A stretch of DNA of 64,000 nt from Flavobacterium selenitireducens (GCF_014748335.1 NZ_JAAVIY010000012.1:1-64000); one strand, 5' to 3'. Counted from the first letter of the stretch, positions 1 to 9,831 are shown. Numbers and translations: made by a program. Notes: a model not told the origin generated them from the letters alone.

Positions 1-835
1 CCTTCAAATCCGATACGATGTGGTCGTAGGCATAGCCGATACGCAGCACGTTGGGGATGATCCCCACGTTGGCCATGATGCCCCAGGAATCCTCCACGCG
101 GTAGCTGGCTCCCAGCTCGAAGCGATCCAGGTAAAGACCGTTGAGGGAGATGTCGTAGCTCGTCGGGGCCTCAAAGCTGCTCTTGACCATCGCCGATGGC
201 TTGAGCTTGAAGCTCTCCGTGAGTTCAAAGACGTACCCTCCCGTGAAGAAGTAGTGCAGGGCTTCCGAGCCGTAGCTCGTCCCGTTATAATCCAAATAGC
301 GCCCTTTGAGCATGTTCGGGACCGAGGCCGCCAGGTACCACTTCTCGGTGTAGTAGAAAAGGCCCGCCCCTACGTTGAACATCGTCTCGTTAGGGTTGGA
401 ACCCTGGAAGACGCCGTCGTCCACATCGGGAAGCGTCGGGTAGATCGTGTTGAAGTCCACCTTGTGGAAGGTCGCCCCTCCCTTGAGCCCGAAGGCCAGA
501 CGGTGTTCCCCGCCAAGGTCAAGGGTATAGGAGAAGTCCGCATAGACGTTGGTCTCCTCAACAGGCCCGATCTTGTCGTTGACCGCCGAGAGCCCAAGAC
601 CCACGTTCTTGCCAACCGGGGAATGGATAAAGAACGTGCCCGTGGTGGGGGCATCCTCGATGTCCACCCACTGCTTGCGGTAAAGGATACCGCCCGAGAG
701 GCTCTCCTTGCTGCCCGCATAGGCAGGGTTCATCACGTTCATGTTGTACATGTATTGCGTGTAGTGCGGGTCCTGCTGGGCATGGGAGGCCAGTCCCAGC
801 AGCAGCGCGGAGGCCGCAAAAATGATTTTCTTCAT
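1..835 (-). CDS. PorP/SprF family type IX secretion membrane protein (C-terminus cut by window edge)
   Basis: Read on the minus strand from an ATG at 835, the frame stays open to the window edge (about 278 codons). It begins with a signal peptide (MKKIIFAASALLLGLASHAQ) followed by the family opening QDPHYTQYMYNMNVMNPAYAG, then alternating beta-strand sequence typical of an outer-membrane barrel (for example GLGLSAVNDKIGP and RLAFGLKGGATFHKV). PorP/SprF proteins work in the type IX secretion system and are usually encoded beside substrates carrying a type-B C-terminal sorting domain. That is the case here: the gene starts 63 nt after the stop of the giant type-B substrate on the same strand, so the two are probably co-transcribed. 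GC content is visibly higher than in most of the window. Confidence 0.93.
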   Translation of the reverse strand, partial: MKKIIFAASALLLGLASHAQQDPHYTQYMYNMNVMNPAYAGSKESLSGGILYRKQWVDIEDAPTTGTFFIHSPVGKNVGLGLSAVNDKIGPVEETNVYADFSYTLDLGGEHRLAFGLKGGATFHKVDFNTIYPTLPDVDDGVFQGSNPNETMFNVGAGLFYYTEKWYLAASVPNMLKGRYLDYNGTSYGSEALHYFFTGGYVFELTESFKLKPSAMVKSSFEAPTSYDISLNGLYLDRFELGASYRVEDSWGIMANVGIIPNVLRIGYAYDHIVSDLK

Positions 836-898
836 TGTCGGTATGTTTTTTTTGGCGCGGGAAAAGGGGGCCTGCTTTAGGCCCCCGCCCGCGGTATT

Positions 899-3800
899 TT
901 AGTTTTTCCTGTTGATGTAGATCCAGCCCGTCTTGGTAGGCTCGCCGTCGCGACGCTCAATCACGTAGTAGTACGTCCCGTCAGGGAGCTCCTCGCCCTT
1001 GTCCGACTGGCCCTTCCACTCATTGACGTAGTTCGTGCGCTCGTAGACCTTGCTGCCGTAACGGTTGAAGATCTGGAGCTGGCGGACATTGAAGCCTTCC
1101 AGGTCGAAGAAGTCGTTGGCCCCGTCACCGTTGGCCGAGATACCCTTCTGGATCGTACAGCTCGTGGAGGTCGCCACAACATTGTCCGTGCCATCGCACG
1201 TGGCAACCGTCACCACCAGCGTATAGGTAGCCGCTCCAGAGACCGTAATGGATGGCGTGCCCTGGCCCGTGAGGATCTCCCCTGCCGTGGTGGAACTCCA
1301 GTTGTAGCTCGCCGTGGCAGGATCGTAGTTCACCGCCGTGGCCGTGATCGTATAGGCATTGTCCTGGCAGCCCGCCTCAAGGGTGAACTCCGGCTCGGCC
1401 GTGACCGTCACCGTAAAGCTCGTCTCATCAAAGCAGTCCCCGTTGTCCGGCGATACCGCATAGACATACACCGTGGTAGTCTGGCTGATCTGGTCACCCG
1501 CCTGGTAGCTGGTGCCCGTGCCGCCCGCAGCACCGAAATAGGCATTCCCCGCAGACAAAACAGGAAGCGTGAAGACAGCACCCTGGCAGATCGAGACGTC
1601 CTGAAGGTCGTCCGCAACCGGAGAAGCCGTGACCGTCACCACAAAGCTCGCCTGGTCAAAACAAACGTTCGGCGCAGTGCCCGTGGCCGCATACACGTAA
1701 ACCGTATGCACGCCAACTCCCAAATCACCCGTGATCGGATCCACTCCGCCAGGCTGGCCAAAATAGCCGCCAACCGCCAGGGCCGGAAGCGCATAACTGT
1801 CGCAGGCAACAACAGCCTGGAAATCACCAACGTTTGGCGTGGCGTTGATCACAACCTCGAATTCGGTGGAATTGATACAAGTACCGGTAGTCGCACATAC
1901 GTAAACCGTCTGAGTAGTTGTGATTACGGTTCCTGCAGCCAAAACAGCTCCTGTGCAATTAGGTCCTGTCGTGTACGTCAGGTTGGCATCTGTCAAAGCA
2001 GGCAAGGTATACGAATCACACGCCTCAACATCGGCCAATTCAGGAGCAACTGTAGCCGGAATCGTGGTAACCACTACTGTTCCCGTGCCCGTACAACCCG
2101 CGTTGTTCACCGTTACGACATACGTTCCCGCTTGCGTAACCGTTATTGTCGGAGTCGTATCTGGCAATGGGTTGCCTTCCCAAGTCCAGGAGTACGTCCA
2201 AACCGCCTGATTGGCGTTAAGAGGCGTCACTGTGATGACTTCGGAACTACCTTCACAAATCGTGAAATCTTCGGTAATCGTAAACTCAGGAGCGTCGTCA
2301 CTGACAACCAAATCCAAAGCAACTATAGCAAAACAGCCGGAAGCCGTATGCATATTAGCATAAATGGTCTGTTGGAATTGTAAGACGTTCGTGTAAATAT
2401 TCGGAAGCGGGTTAATTGACGCTTCAGCATCGGCCTGAGTCAAATAGTACGTTACCTGGAACGCGGCCGGACTGGCTCCGTTAAGGATAGACGCATCTGC
2501 CTCACTCAACGTAAACGCTGCGAAGCCCGACTCATCACACTTGTAAAGATCTTCCGGAGTTCCCGGCTGTAACGGAGGATAAAACTCTATCGTTACCGCA
2601 TCGGAAGCCGTACAGCTGGACGTGTTGTAAACAGCGGTAACACCGTAAACACCTGGCTCGGTAACCGTGTAGGTCGAACCGTTGGCGTTCGGGATCACTT
2701 CGCCATCCTGAGTCCAAGAAAACGTGTACTGCTCTGGATCAAGTCCGCTGTTGAGAACAAACGATGAACCGGCGCAAAGCGCAGTACCGTCTGCTTGTAC
2801 GAAATCGTCACCAAGTTCTATGTTTCCGATATCAAAACTTCCTCCTTCAAGGAATACTGCCGAATCGTAAGAGTTATCTTGTCTGTCGGCGATGACGAGT
2901 TTGATATGGTAAGGCGTTCCCGGATTGACCGTGGCCTGAGCCGTCAACGGAACCGTTACACCGTTAAAGTTGATTGGTGCTCCAAGCGGATCACTTCCTT
3001 CCGGCAACAAATAATATTCGTCAAAATACTGAGGGTTGACAGAGGCACAACCGCCGTTGTATAATTCGTCCCTTATCGTTACTACGGAAACCGGCGTACC
3101 TGTGCCCGGAATTACAGCAAGGTTTGTCGTCGTATTATTGTTGATATCGGTAAGCAAGAACGCGAACGCATCAGAGAACGTACACTGGAATGTTCCGTAC
3201 TCGTCTGAAGCGAACAAGAAATTAAAGCTTATAGACGGCGTGATCGGAATAAAATCAAATTCGAGGATAGAGGCGTTCATGGAGTTCATCGGCTGGCCCG
3301 TCGCCGCGAGAATGATGGCTTCGAGGTCAGCGTCGCCTGGCCAGGTTTCGTACTCACCGTCGCTGAGGACGGAGTCGTTCGGGCCTGGAGCGTTCAATAC
3401 GTTACCAGAGGTCATGACTACACCTTCGTCAAACTGGAATGTCGATCCGTTTTTGTTAAAGTATCCGATACCCGGCGTCGAATTGTAGTTCGTCCCGGTA
3501 GAATAAGTAATGTTGGATACATTGGCACAAGTCGAATTCAACAATACGTCTTCGACCAATTCCTCGATTGTGTACTGGTCAATAGACGTCGCAATCGGAG
3601 GTGGAACGGTGGAGACGCAGAAGTCGAACGTCGAATTTTGGTTCGGCTGATCTGTATCTGTCCAAACGCGGACGAGATAAACCTGGCCAGGAACAAGCGG
3701 GCTTACAACCATTTGGTCGACGAAGCTCTCGCAAGTTACCAAATCAAGGCCTTCGCATGTTCCGGCGTAAAGTGCCATGTTAAGCGAAAATGCGTTGCCC

Positions 3801-6800
3801 TGGATGTTGTTCAGGTTGATGGCATGAGCCGTTGTTTCCGCAGTGAACTGGAACCAAATATCGTCGTCGGCTGTACCGGAACAAGTGTTTTCCTGTGTGG
3901 ATGGCGTACCACCGATTAAAGTTCCCGGGACAGATTCCGCACAACTCACACCGTCATTGACCGGAGCTACGATAGCATCTGCGCAGTCGTCGTTTACAGG
4001 AGCGGTTGCGAATGATTTGGGATTCGTCCACAAGCTGATGTCGTCTGCGCTACAAAATGCGCGAACATAAACTTTATATGGTGTCGAAGGCGTAAGCGGC
4101 GTAATAGTTCCGTACGTATAAGTCGTAGTGTTGGAAAGTTCCCATCCTGGCGTGTTGGCGTCCGGAACAGGATCTGTCGCAGGCAATACCAAAACATGCC
4201 ATTGAGTAGCAGAACCGACTTCGGTCCAGCTTACCGTAACTGTCGTGTCGGTCGTGTCATCTATCGTGACCGCTGTAGGTTTAGGACACGTTGGCGGAGG
4301 CAAACACGTTACGTTCGCCATCCAACCTTGGTAGTTAACCGAAAAATCGCTGCTGAAAAGGAAGGTCAAACATCCGTCAGCGCTCGAAGCGGTAAACGGC
4401 CCCGGAATAGTGTTGCCCCAATATGCTCCAGGCTCGCCAAACGGGACGTTGCCTGCAGGGTTGTCGCTGGCGATCATAGGATCAGAAGTACTGTCTCCGT
4501 CGAACACATATAGACCATCCCAATTGTTTTCAGTATCGAACATGGTAAAGGTAACCGTAACCTGCTCTCCCGGAATTTCAGGACATATCGTGACCACTGA
4601 GTTCGATTGGTTCGGATAGTTCAAAGGACCTCCGTCGTCTACAAAAACACCGTCACAAACCGGAGGTGCGACCAATGTGATCGCCGTTCTTGGCCCAGCA
4701 GGATTGCTGACATCGACCGGGCTTTCGGAACAAACCGAAATCACGTACACCTCGTAACATGTCGAAGAGTTCAGGTCGATAAGTTCGATCGAAGGCGTTC
4801 CGGTAGCTACCTGGAATCCGGCTTGACCGTAAACTGGTGGGGTTCCGCCGCATTCAATTGCATATACATGCCAAGTAGTGGCAGGCCCGACAGGCGTCCA
4901 GGAAACAGGAAGCGTAGTGGCTGTTGGGGCGCCCAATGTCAAAGCGGTTGGCTTCGGACAGGTTGGCGCCGGCCCGCACGTTACATTTGCCGTCCAACCT
5001 TCGAGGTTAAAGAAGCCGTCGCTGAAAAACTGGAATGTCAAACATCCGTCAGCACTTGAAGATTCGAACGTTCCTGGGTTGTTAGTTCCCCAATATGCTC
5101 CCGGAGTGTCGAGGTTATCGTTGTTTCCGGAGCCATTGTTACTCGGGATGAGCGGATCGTTTACCGAATCTCCGTCATAGATATACAATCCGTCATATGC
5201 CGACTCTACCGCAAATGAGGTAAAGCTTACCGTCACGATGTCGCCGGTTTGTTCAGGACAAATTGTGACTACGGTAGCGGAGTTGAGCGGATAGTTTGCG
5301 TTTGGTCCGCCTTCGTCCACAAACACGCCACCGCATTCAGGAGGTGTAACCTGCGTACAATAAGACGCCTTCAAACTCCAGCTACTGATATCGCTGTCGC
5401 TGCAACGTGCGCGAACGTAAAAATCGAAGCAGGTCGACGAAGCCAATCCAGTGTATGTAAAGGTCGTGCCTGTAGTTTGTATGCCGCTATCACCAGGTCC
5501 TGGTGCAGGCGAACCGGCAGCAAGGGCGATAACTTCAAATAGCGTCGCGGGTCCGACCGGCGTCCAGCTAAGGTTCACCGATTGATCTGTTGCCGACAAT
5601 CCCGTTACGGCGGTTGGTTTAGGACACGTAGGAGCCGGAGAACAAGTGACGTTGGCTGTCCAACCATCTTGTGTTCCGAAGCCATCGCTGAAAAACTGGA
5701 ACGTCAAACATCCGTCAGGACTCGAAGACTCGAATGGCCCCGGAATTGAGTTGCCCCAATAGGCGCCCGGAGTATCCAGGTTATTGTTATTTCCCGGCCC
5801 GTTTGAACTCGGGATAAGCGGATCATTGGTTCCGTTACCATCGTAAACGTATAGACCGTCCCATTGCTGTTCAACAGAAAATGCTGTAAACGTTACCGTA
5901 ACGATATCGCCCGCTTGTTCCGGACAGATCGTAATAGTAGACGCTTCGTTCATTCCGTAGTCGGCATCGATTCCGCCGCTGTCGACGTAATTTCCGCCGC
6001 ACTCAGGAGGCAGTGCTTGAGTACAAACTGCAGAAGGGGAAGGCCCTACCCATTCCCCTGAAGCGAATTCACAAACCGAACGCACATAAAAATCATAACA
6101 AGTCAATGGCGTAAATGGTGTCGGTGTCGGTTGCGTCGTAGCGGTAACGGTTGTAGTTGGCGTACCGTTGACTGTTATTGGCGTACCAACGTTTGGATTG
6201 AATACCGTACCGGCGGGAACCACATGGACTTCCCATTGGTTGTTTTCGGTTCCATCCCATTGAAGGGTAATGTTGGTTGCAGTCGATGCATTCGAGACCA
6301 GAGATTCCGGATCTGCATCCTGACATTTTTCCACGAGGTGGATGTCGTCCACAAGCCAGCGATCTCCCGTTTGGGAATTCGTCGCCTGCGTAGTTACTTT
6401 CACAAACGCGATGTAAATAGTAGTGGCACCTCCAAAATCCGGGAGGTCGATCACTTTTTCCTCATATACGTTATAAGGTTGGACCATGTTGATCAGGTCA
6501 TCATTCCACTGACCCAAAACATAAGTAAAACTCGCGGGATCCGTCGGGTCGGACGTGCCCAGGGCCGCCCTTACCTCCAAAACAGTATTGTCGAATCCGG
6601 CCAATGTAGTTCTTGACTGGAATCGCAATTGCGGATTGTTTGGCACGGTCCATGCCGGAGAAATTAAGTAATCCCGGGAAGTGTTGCCTGCCCCGATGTT
6701 CTGGCGGTTGACGTACGCCGCATTCGGAGCGGAATTAGCAGGATAAGTAGACGTTGAGCTCAACGTCCAGTTTAAGTTGCCAATCCCATTGTCCAACACC

Positions 6801-6937
6801 TGCCAAGTACCACTTGGAAGAATCCACGGCCCTAACCCAGTAGGAGGCGTGACACTGCTGTCGTCAAAGGTCTCGTGCTGCGCGAAGCCGCCGAAACCAA
6901 ATAGAAGCAGTACAAGAAAAAGGGTAATTTTTCTCAT
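899..6937 (-). CDS. Giant multidomain cell-surface protein with type-B T9SS sorting domain (gliding-motility-type CTD)
   Basis: 2012 residues with a signal peptide (MRKITLFLVLLLFGFGGFAQ). Visible order: an N-terminal jelly-roll-like region (about 20-205), a fibronectin-III-like segment (208-305), three CUB-like modules (about 310-433, 532-655, 758-878), each sharing CGG/CDG...TICPE, WDGLYV/YDGLYI and DGCLTF and each followed by a CPKPTA-led FN3 segment, a further beta domain (about 980-1110), a choice-of-anchor-L-like domain (about 1117-1370, with FLFASDEYGTF), several Ig/PKD-like repeats (1379-1845, repeated 'ACDSY.LPAL' motif), and a C-terminal type-B T9SS domain (about 1928-2012: GISANGDGANDFF, IFNRYG, LPDGTYYYVI, GWIYINR). 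It should be exported by T9SS and attached to or released from the surface, probably as an adhesin; the ligand is unknown. Base composition changes near residue 1700 (see findings). Confidence 0.93.
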   Translation of the reverse strand: MRKITLFLVLLLFGFGGFAQHETFDDSSVTPPTGLGPWILPSGTWQVLDNGIGNLNWTLSSTSTYPANSAPNAAYVNRQNIGAGNTSRDYLISPAWTVPNNPQLRFQSRTTLAGFDNTVLEVRAALGTSDPTDPASFTYVLGQWNDDLINMVQPYNVYEEKVIDLPDFGGATTIYIAFVKVTTQATNSQTGDRWLVDDIHLVEKCQDADPESLVSNASTATNITLQWDGTENNQWEVHVVPAGTVFNPNVGTPITVNGTPTTTVTATTQPTPTPFTPLTCYDFYVRSVCEFASGEWVGPSPSAVCTQALPPECGGNYVDSGGIDADYGMNEASTITICPEQAGDIVTVTFTAFSVEQQWDGLYVYDGNGTNDPLIPSSNGPGNNNNLDTPGAYWGNSIPGPFESSSPDGCLTFQFFSDGFGTQDGWTANVTCSPAPTCPKPTAVTGLSATDQSVNLSWTPVGPATLFEVIALAAGSPAPGPGDSGIQTTGTTFTYTGLASSTCFDFYVRARCSDSDISSWSLKASYCTQVTPPECGGVFVDEGGPNANYPLNSATVVTICPEQTGDIVTVSFTSFAVESAYDGLYIYDGDSVNDPLIPSNNGSGNNDNLDTPGAYWGTNNPGTFESSSADGCLTFQFFSDGFFNLEGWTANVTCGPAPTCPKPTALTLGAPTATTLPVSWTPVGPATTWHVYAIECGGTPPVYGQAGFQVATGTPSIELIDLNSSTCYEVYVISVCSESPVDVSNPAGPRTAITLVAPPVCDGVFVDDGGPLNYPNQSNSVVTICPEIPGEQVTVTFTMFDTENNWDGLYVFDGDSTSDPMIASDNPAGNVPFGEPGAYWGNTIPGPFTASSADGCLTFLFSSDFSVNYQGWMANVTCLPPPTCPKPTAVTIDDTTDTTVTVSWTEVGSATQWHVLVLPATDPVPDANTPGWELSNTTTYTYGTITPLTPSTPYKVYVRAFCSADDISLWTNPKSFATAPVNDDCADAIVAPVNDGVSCAESVPGTLIGGTPSTQENTCSGTADDDIWFQFTAETTAHAINLNNIQGNAFSLNMALYAGTCEGLDLVTCESFVDQMVVSPLVPGQVYLVRVWTDTDQPNQNSTFDFCVSTVPPPIATSIDQYTIEELVEDVLLNSTCANVSNITYSTGTNYNSTPGIGYFNKNGSTFQFDEGVVMTSGNVLNAPGPNDSVLSDGEYETWPGDADLEAIILAATGQPMNSMNASILEFDFIPITPSISFNFLFASDEYGTFQCTFSDAFAFLLTDINNNTTTNLAVIPGTGTPVSVVTIRDELYNGGCASVNPQYFDEYYLLPEGSDPLGAPINFNGVTVPLTAQATVNPGTPYHIKLVIADRQDNSYDSAVFLEGGSFDIGNIELGDDFVQADGTALCAGSSFVLNSGLDPEQYTFSWTQDGEVIPNANGSTYTVTEPGVYGVTAVYNTSSCTASDAVTIEFYPPLQPGTPEDLYKCDESGFAAFTLSEADASILNGASPAAFQVTYYLTQADAEASINPLPNIYTNVLQFQQTIYANMHTASGCFAIVALDLVVSDDAPEFTITEDFTICEGSSEVITVTPLNANQAVWTYSWTWEGNPLPDTTPTITVTQAGTYVVTVNNAGCTGTGTVVVTTIPATVAPELADVEACDSYTLPALTDANLTYTTGPNCTGAVLAAGTVITTTQTVYVCATTGTCINSTEFEVVINATPNVGDFQAVVACDSYALPALAVGGYFGQPGGVDPITGDLGVGVHTVYVYAATGTAPNVCFDQASFVVTVTASPVADDLQDVSICQGAVFTLPVLSAGNAYFGAAGGTGTSYQAGDQISQTTTVYVYAVSPDNGDCFDETSFTVTVTAEPEFTLEAGCQDNAYTITATAVNYDPATASYNWSSTTAGEILTGQGTPSITVSGAATYTLVVTVATCDGTDNVVATSTSCTIQKGISANGDGANDFFDLEGFNVRQLQIFNRYGSKVYERTNYVNEWKGQSDKGEELPDGTYYYVIERRDGEPTKTGWIYINRKN
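4304..6010 (-). repeat. Three tandem CUB + FN3 protein modules inside the giant surface protein
   Basis: The three CUB-like domains lie at about 5639-6010, 4973-5344 and 4304-4666, a period of roughly 670 nt including the FN3 spacer. They share DGCLTF, GAYWG, TCPKPTA and the PLIPS/PMIAS segment. Modules 1 and 2 are closest to each other; module 3 is more divergent. The DNA is similar but not identical, which suggests old duplications with continuing divergence. Confidence 0.8.
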
Positions 6938-7095
6938 GAAGTTGAAAATTTGGTTGTTAATAATTGTTAGTAGCTTAAGCTGTAAATTTAACTAATTTTT
7001 TGAAAAAAGCAGCGATTTCCCAATTTTTACTAAAAATTCTCAAAAGAGCCTTTATTTAATGGTGTTTCATGACATTTTCTTAGGTATTAAATGAT

Positions 7096-7103
7096 TATTT
7101 TTG
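7096..7103 (+). promoter_or_regulatory. Bacteroidetes -7 promoter box of hflX
   Basis: TATTTTTG matches the TAnnTTTG -7 consensus and lies 16 nt before the hflX ATG. The -33 TTTG partner is weak (a T-run near 7075). Confidence 0.6.
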
Positions 7104-7119
7104 CATTTTAATTATCCAG

Positions 7120-8343
7120 ATGCTAGAAAAACAATCTCTTGACATAGAAAAGACGGTCGTCGTTGGAATCATTACCCAAAACCAACCCGAGGACAAACTC
7201 AACGAATACCTCGACGAGCTTGAGTTCCTTACCGTGACTGCGGGCGGCAACGTTGTAAAGCGGTTTTCGCAAAAGATGGAAAAACCAAACCCGAAAACTT
7301 TCGTAGGGACGGGCAAGATGGAAGAAATCCGCGGATATATCATCGAACACAAAGTAGGAACCGTCATTTTCGATGACGAACTTTCGCCTTCCCAACAAAA
7401 GAATATTTCCAAAATCCTTAACTGTAAAGTTCTCGACAGGACGAACCTCATCCTTGACATCTTCGCCCAACGCGCCGAAACGTCATACGCGCGAACCCAG
7501 GTCGAGCTCGCCCAATGCCAGTATTTGCTTCCGCGGCTCTCGGGCATGTGGACGCACCTGGAGCGCCAGAAAGGTGGGATTGGTATGCGTGGTCCGGGAG
7601 AAACCGAGATCGAAACCGACCGCCGCATCGTTCGCGACAGGATTTCCTTGTTAAAAGAAAAGATCAAGGTAATCGACAAGCAAATGTCCGTGCAAAGGAG
7701 CAATCGAGGAGCCATGGTACGCGTGGCATTGGTCGGATATACGAATGTCGGAAAGTCAACCCTGATGAACGCCATCGGAAAGAGCGACGTGTTTGTGGAG
7801 AACAAATTATTTGCAACACTCGATACGACGGTTCGGAAAGTTGTTATCAAGAACTTGCCGTTCCTGTTGTCAGACACCGTCGGATTCATCCGCAAATTGC
7901 CGACGCAGCTTGTGGAATCGTTCAAAAGTACGCTTGACGAGGTGCGCGAGGCCGACTTGTTGCTTCACATTGTGGATATTTCCCATCCGGAATTCGAAGA
8001 CCATATCGAATCGGTAAACAATATTTTACGTGACATCAAAAGCGACGACAAACCGACCGTGATGGTCTTCAACAAGATCGACGCCTTTCGCCACCTTACG
8101 ATAGACGAGGACGATTTGGTGACCGAGAAAACAAAGCGCCACTACACGCTCGAAGAGTGGCAGGCGACCTGGATGAACGATCTCGGTGACAAAAACGCCA
8201 TTTTCATATCGGCGACGAATAAGCAAAATTTCGAACAGTTCCGGGAAACGGTCTACGAAGCCGTTCGCAAGATCCATACAGCACGTTTTCCTTACAACAA
8301 TTTCCTTTATCCTGATTATAAAGACGCCGAAGACAACGAATAA
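7120..8343 (+). CDS. hflX: GTPase HflX (ribosome-associated)
   Basis: 407 residues. The N-terminal HflX domain (1-195) carries FVGTGK (61-66) and the glycine-rich linker GGIGMRGPGETEIETDRR (152-169) that mark the family. The G domain follows: G1 GYTNVGKS (206-213), G3 DTVGF (252-256), G4 NKID (318-321). HflX binds the large ribosomal subunit and splits or rescues stalled ribosomes under stress. The gene stands alone on the plus strand between the divergent T9SS substrate and a convergent DUF3078 gene, with its own -7 box upstream and a hairpin terminator directly after the stop. Full length for the family. Confidence 0.96.
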   Translation: MLEKQSLDIEKTVVVGIITQNQPEDKLNEYLDELEFLTVTAGGNVVKRFSQKMEKPNPKTFVGTGKMEEIRGYIIEHKVGTVIFDDELSPSQQKNISKILNCKVLDRTNLILDIFAQRAETSYARTQVELAQCQYLLPRLSGMWTHLERQKGGIGMRGPGETEIETDRRIVRDRISLLKEKIKVIDKQMSVQRSNRGAMVRVALVGYTNVGKSTLMNAIGKSDVFVENKLFATLDTTVRKVVIKNLPFLLSDTVGFIRKLPTQLVESFKSTLDEVREADLLLHIVDISHPEFEDHIESVNNILRDIKSDDKPTVMVFNKIDAFRHLTIDEDDLVTEKTKRHYTLEEWQATWMNDLGDKNAIFISATNKQNFEQFRETVYEAVRKIHTARFPYNNFLYPDYKDAEDNE

Positions 8344-8348
8344 TAAGA

Positions 8349-8377
8349 AAGCCTCCCGTACAGAGAGGCTTTTTTTT
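8349..8377. terminator. Bidirectional terminator between hflX and the DUF3078 gene
   Basis: AAGCCTC pairs with GAGGCTT around a short loop, followed by a T-run at 8370-8377 on the plus strand; the preceding A-rich tract gives a weaker tail on the minus strand. It separates two converging genes. Confidence 0.75.
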
Positions 8378-8378
8378 A

Positions 8379-9260
8379 TCAGAACCCGTAATTGATCGCG
8401 ACTCCGAACACTTGCCGGATCTGGAATCCGCGGAAAGCGTTATCGTCGTAAATCGTCTGGAACATAATATTGGTGGTAAGCCATTTGTTGACTTTGAGGA
8501 TTACGTTGACCTGATAATCCAAATCGACGTTTTGGGGATCTTCGAGATAATTGGAGTATAAATTCAGTATGTTTTCTACCGAGACGTTCGCCAGTAGCAC
8601 GAATTTGTAAGTTCCCGAAAAGTTCGCACCTAATTCATACCGGAGGCTTTTGCCCTCCTCAACGCCGAAATATTCCTCGTTGGGAAGCGTGCGCCCCGCG
8701 TCTACGAAAGTGAGCTTCGAGGCAGCCGGCGAGAAGTTGAACTTAAAAGTGTCGCTTTTTTTCCAGGCGATTCTGGGCCCGAACGAAAGATAACCCGGCG
8801 ACATGAAGTCGGTGTATTCGGTCCGGGTTTCGACACCGTTGGCATCTTTATCGTATTGGTATCCTTTGGTAAACTGCGTCCTGAAATTCAGGAAGAACGA
8901 ATAGTACCAGTTTTCTTTGAATTTTTTGCCCAAAAGCGAGTTGAGTTCCAGCCTGTCGTCGGTTTTTTTGGCAAACGCGCTCGTTTTGGTTTTCACGAGG
9001 CCGTAAGACGCGATGAATTTGTTGTCCCATTCCCAATCGCCCTTTTTGTAATTGACGTCGTAGTTGACACCGATGTTGCCCGAGATGTTGTTCTCACCAC
9101 CGGCGACCCAGTTGTCGAACGTCGATTGGTTGAATAAAAAAGAGGCGTTCCCCTTTGCGGTCCACGGACTTATCGTATCGGTTGCGACCGCTGTCGAATC
9201 CTGGGCGTGGAGTCCGATCGTGCCCAAAAGAAAAAGAGCAGACAAAATTCTCGTTCTCAT
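8379..9260 (-). CDS. DUF3078 family outer-membrane beta-barrel protein
   Basis: 293 residues. A signal peptide (MRTRILSALFLLGTIGLHAQ) is followed by a barrel-like pattern of aromatic alternating strands. The stretch NQSTFDNWVAGGENNISG at about 49-66 and DWEWDNKF just after are typical of DUF3078, and the C-terminus ends in an aromatic residue (INYGF), as outer-membrane proteins usually do. Function unknown. It is the last gene of the minus-strand suf-associated run, but it has its own TATATTTG box at 9286-9293, so it may be transcribed independently. Confidence 0.85.
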   Translation of the reverse strand: MRTRILSALFLLGTIGLHAQDSTAVATDTISPWTAKGNASFLFNQSTFDNWVAGGENNISGNIGVNYDVNYKKGDWEWDNKFIASYGLVKTKTSAFAKKTDDRLELNSLLGKKFKENWYYSFFLNFRTQFTKGYQYDKDANGVETRTEYTDFMSPGYLSFGPRIAWKKSDTFKFNFSPAASKLTFVDAGRTLPNEEYFGVEEGKSLRYELGANFSGTYKFVLLANVSVENILNLYSNYLEDPQNVDLDYQVNVILKVNKWLTTNIMFQTIYDDNAFRGFQIRQVFGVAINYGF

Positions 9261-9285
9261 ATTCGTCTTGTTTTAGGTTATAAGA

Positions 9286-9293
9286 CAAATATA
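9286..9293 (-). promoter_or_regulatory. -7 promoter box of the DUF3078 gene
   Basis: TATATTTG on the minus strand, 25 nt upstream of the ATG at 9260. Confidence 0.6.
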
Positions 9294-9318
9294 ACACTCC
9301 CGCCGCGGTAATGCAGAT

Positions 9319-9831
9319 TTATTTGCGTTTGTAAAGCGGAACGGCCGAGCATGCTTCGCCATACATCACGCTTTTGGCCACAGGTTGAAGTTTTTGAGCA
9401 GCGAGCACGTATGCGCTCATCGGAATCGGTTTTTTCATGCAGCCTTTGATGATTACGGGTTTGTCTGCGTAAGCGGAATAATCCAGATTGCCGAGGATTT
9501 CCTCATACAAAACCGGGTTGACGTCGTCTATCCTACCGGAGATGATTCGTTTGGCAAAAGGCGCCAAATGCATCGTTACCAAAACGGACGCCCAGGCCGG
9601 CAATATCGCGTCCGTACTGCAAAAAACTGCCACGTAAGCGTCTTTATACTGTCCCCAATTATGATTTTTCAAGCTTTCGCGGAAGTCTTTCTCTCTCAGC
9701 AAAAAACCTTCGAAAAGCCATTGCGCCAAATCGACTTCGACGCGAGGACCTTTCGGATAATAATCCTCAAGATCAAACACTTCGAGCACGCTATTGGCGA
9801 CGCGGTTAATGATTTCTTCGCTTTCCATCAA
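9319..9831 (-). CDS. DUF2480 family protein
   Basis: 170 residues, cytoplasmic, no signal peptide or membrane segment. The opening (EEIINRVANSVLEVFDLEDYYP) and the block GQYKDAYVAVFCSTDAILPAWA match the DUF2480 family, which in Bacteroidetes is habitually encoded beside suf genes. Two cysteines near the C-terminus (KGCMKKP and GEACSA) could be functional, but no role is established. It follows sufT after 24 nt on the same strand; the gap holds a short heptad array (see repeat entry). A role in Fe-S assembly is an inference from context only. Confidence 0.85.
   Translation of the reverse strand: MMESEEIINRVANSVLEVFDLEDYYPKGPRVEVDLAQWLFEGFLLREKDFRESLKNHNWGQYKDAYVAVFCSTDAILPAWASVLVTMHLAPFAKRIISGRIDDVNPVLYEEILGNLDYSAYADKPVIIKGCMKKPIPMSAYVLAAQKLQPVAKSVMYGEACSAVPLYKRK

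Noticed and set aside
20-880. Long open frame on the plus strand opposite the PorP gene
   Set aside because: It lacks any recognisable motif, while the minus strand encodes a clear PorP/SprF protein; the plus frame is a shadow of GC-rich coding DNA.
1706-2383. Plus-strand open frames opposite the giant surface gene
   Set aside because: They are antisense to the well-supported minus-strand coding sequence and show no domain.
7120-8343. hflX considered as part of a defence or mobile system because it follows a large surface gene
   Set aside because: It is a normal full-length housekeeping GTPase with its own promoter and terminator.
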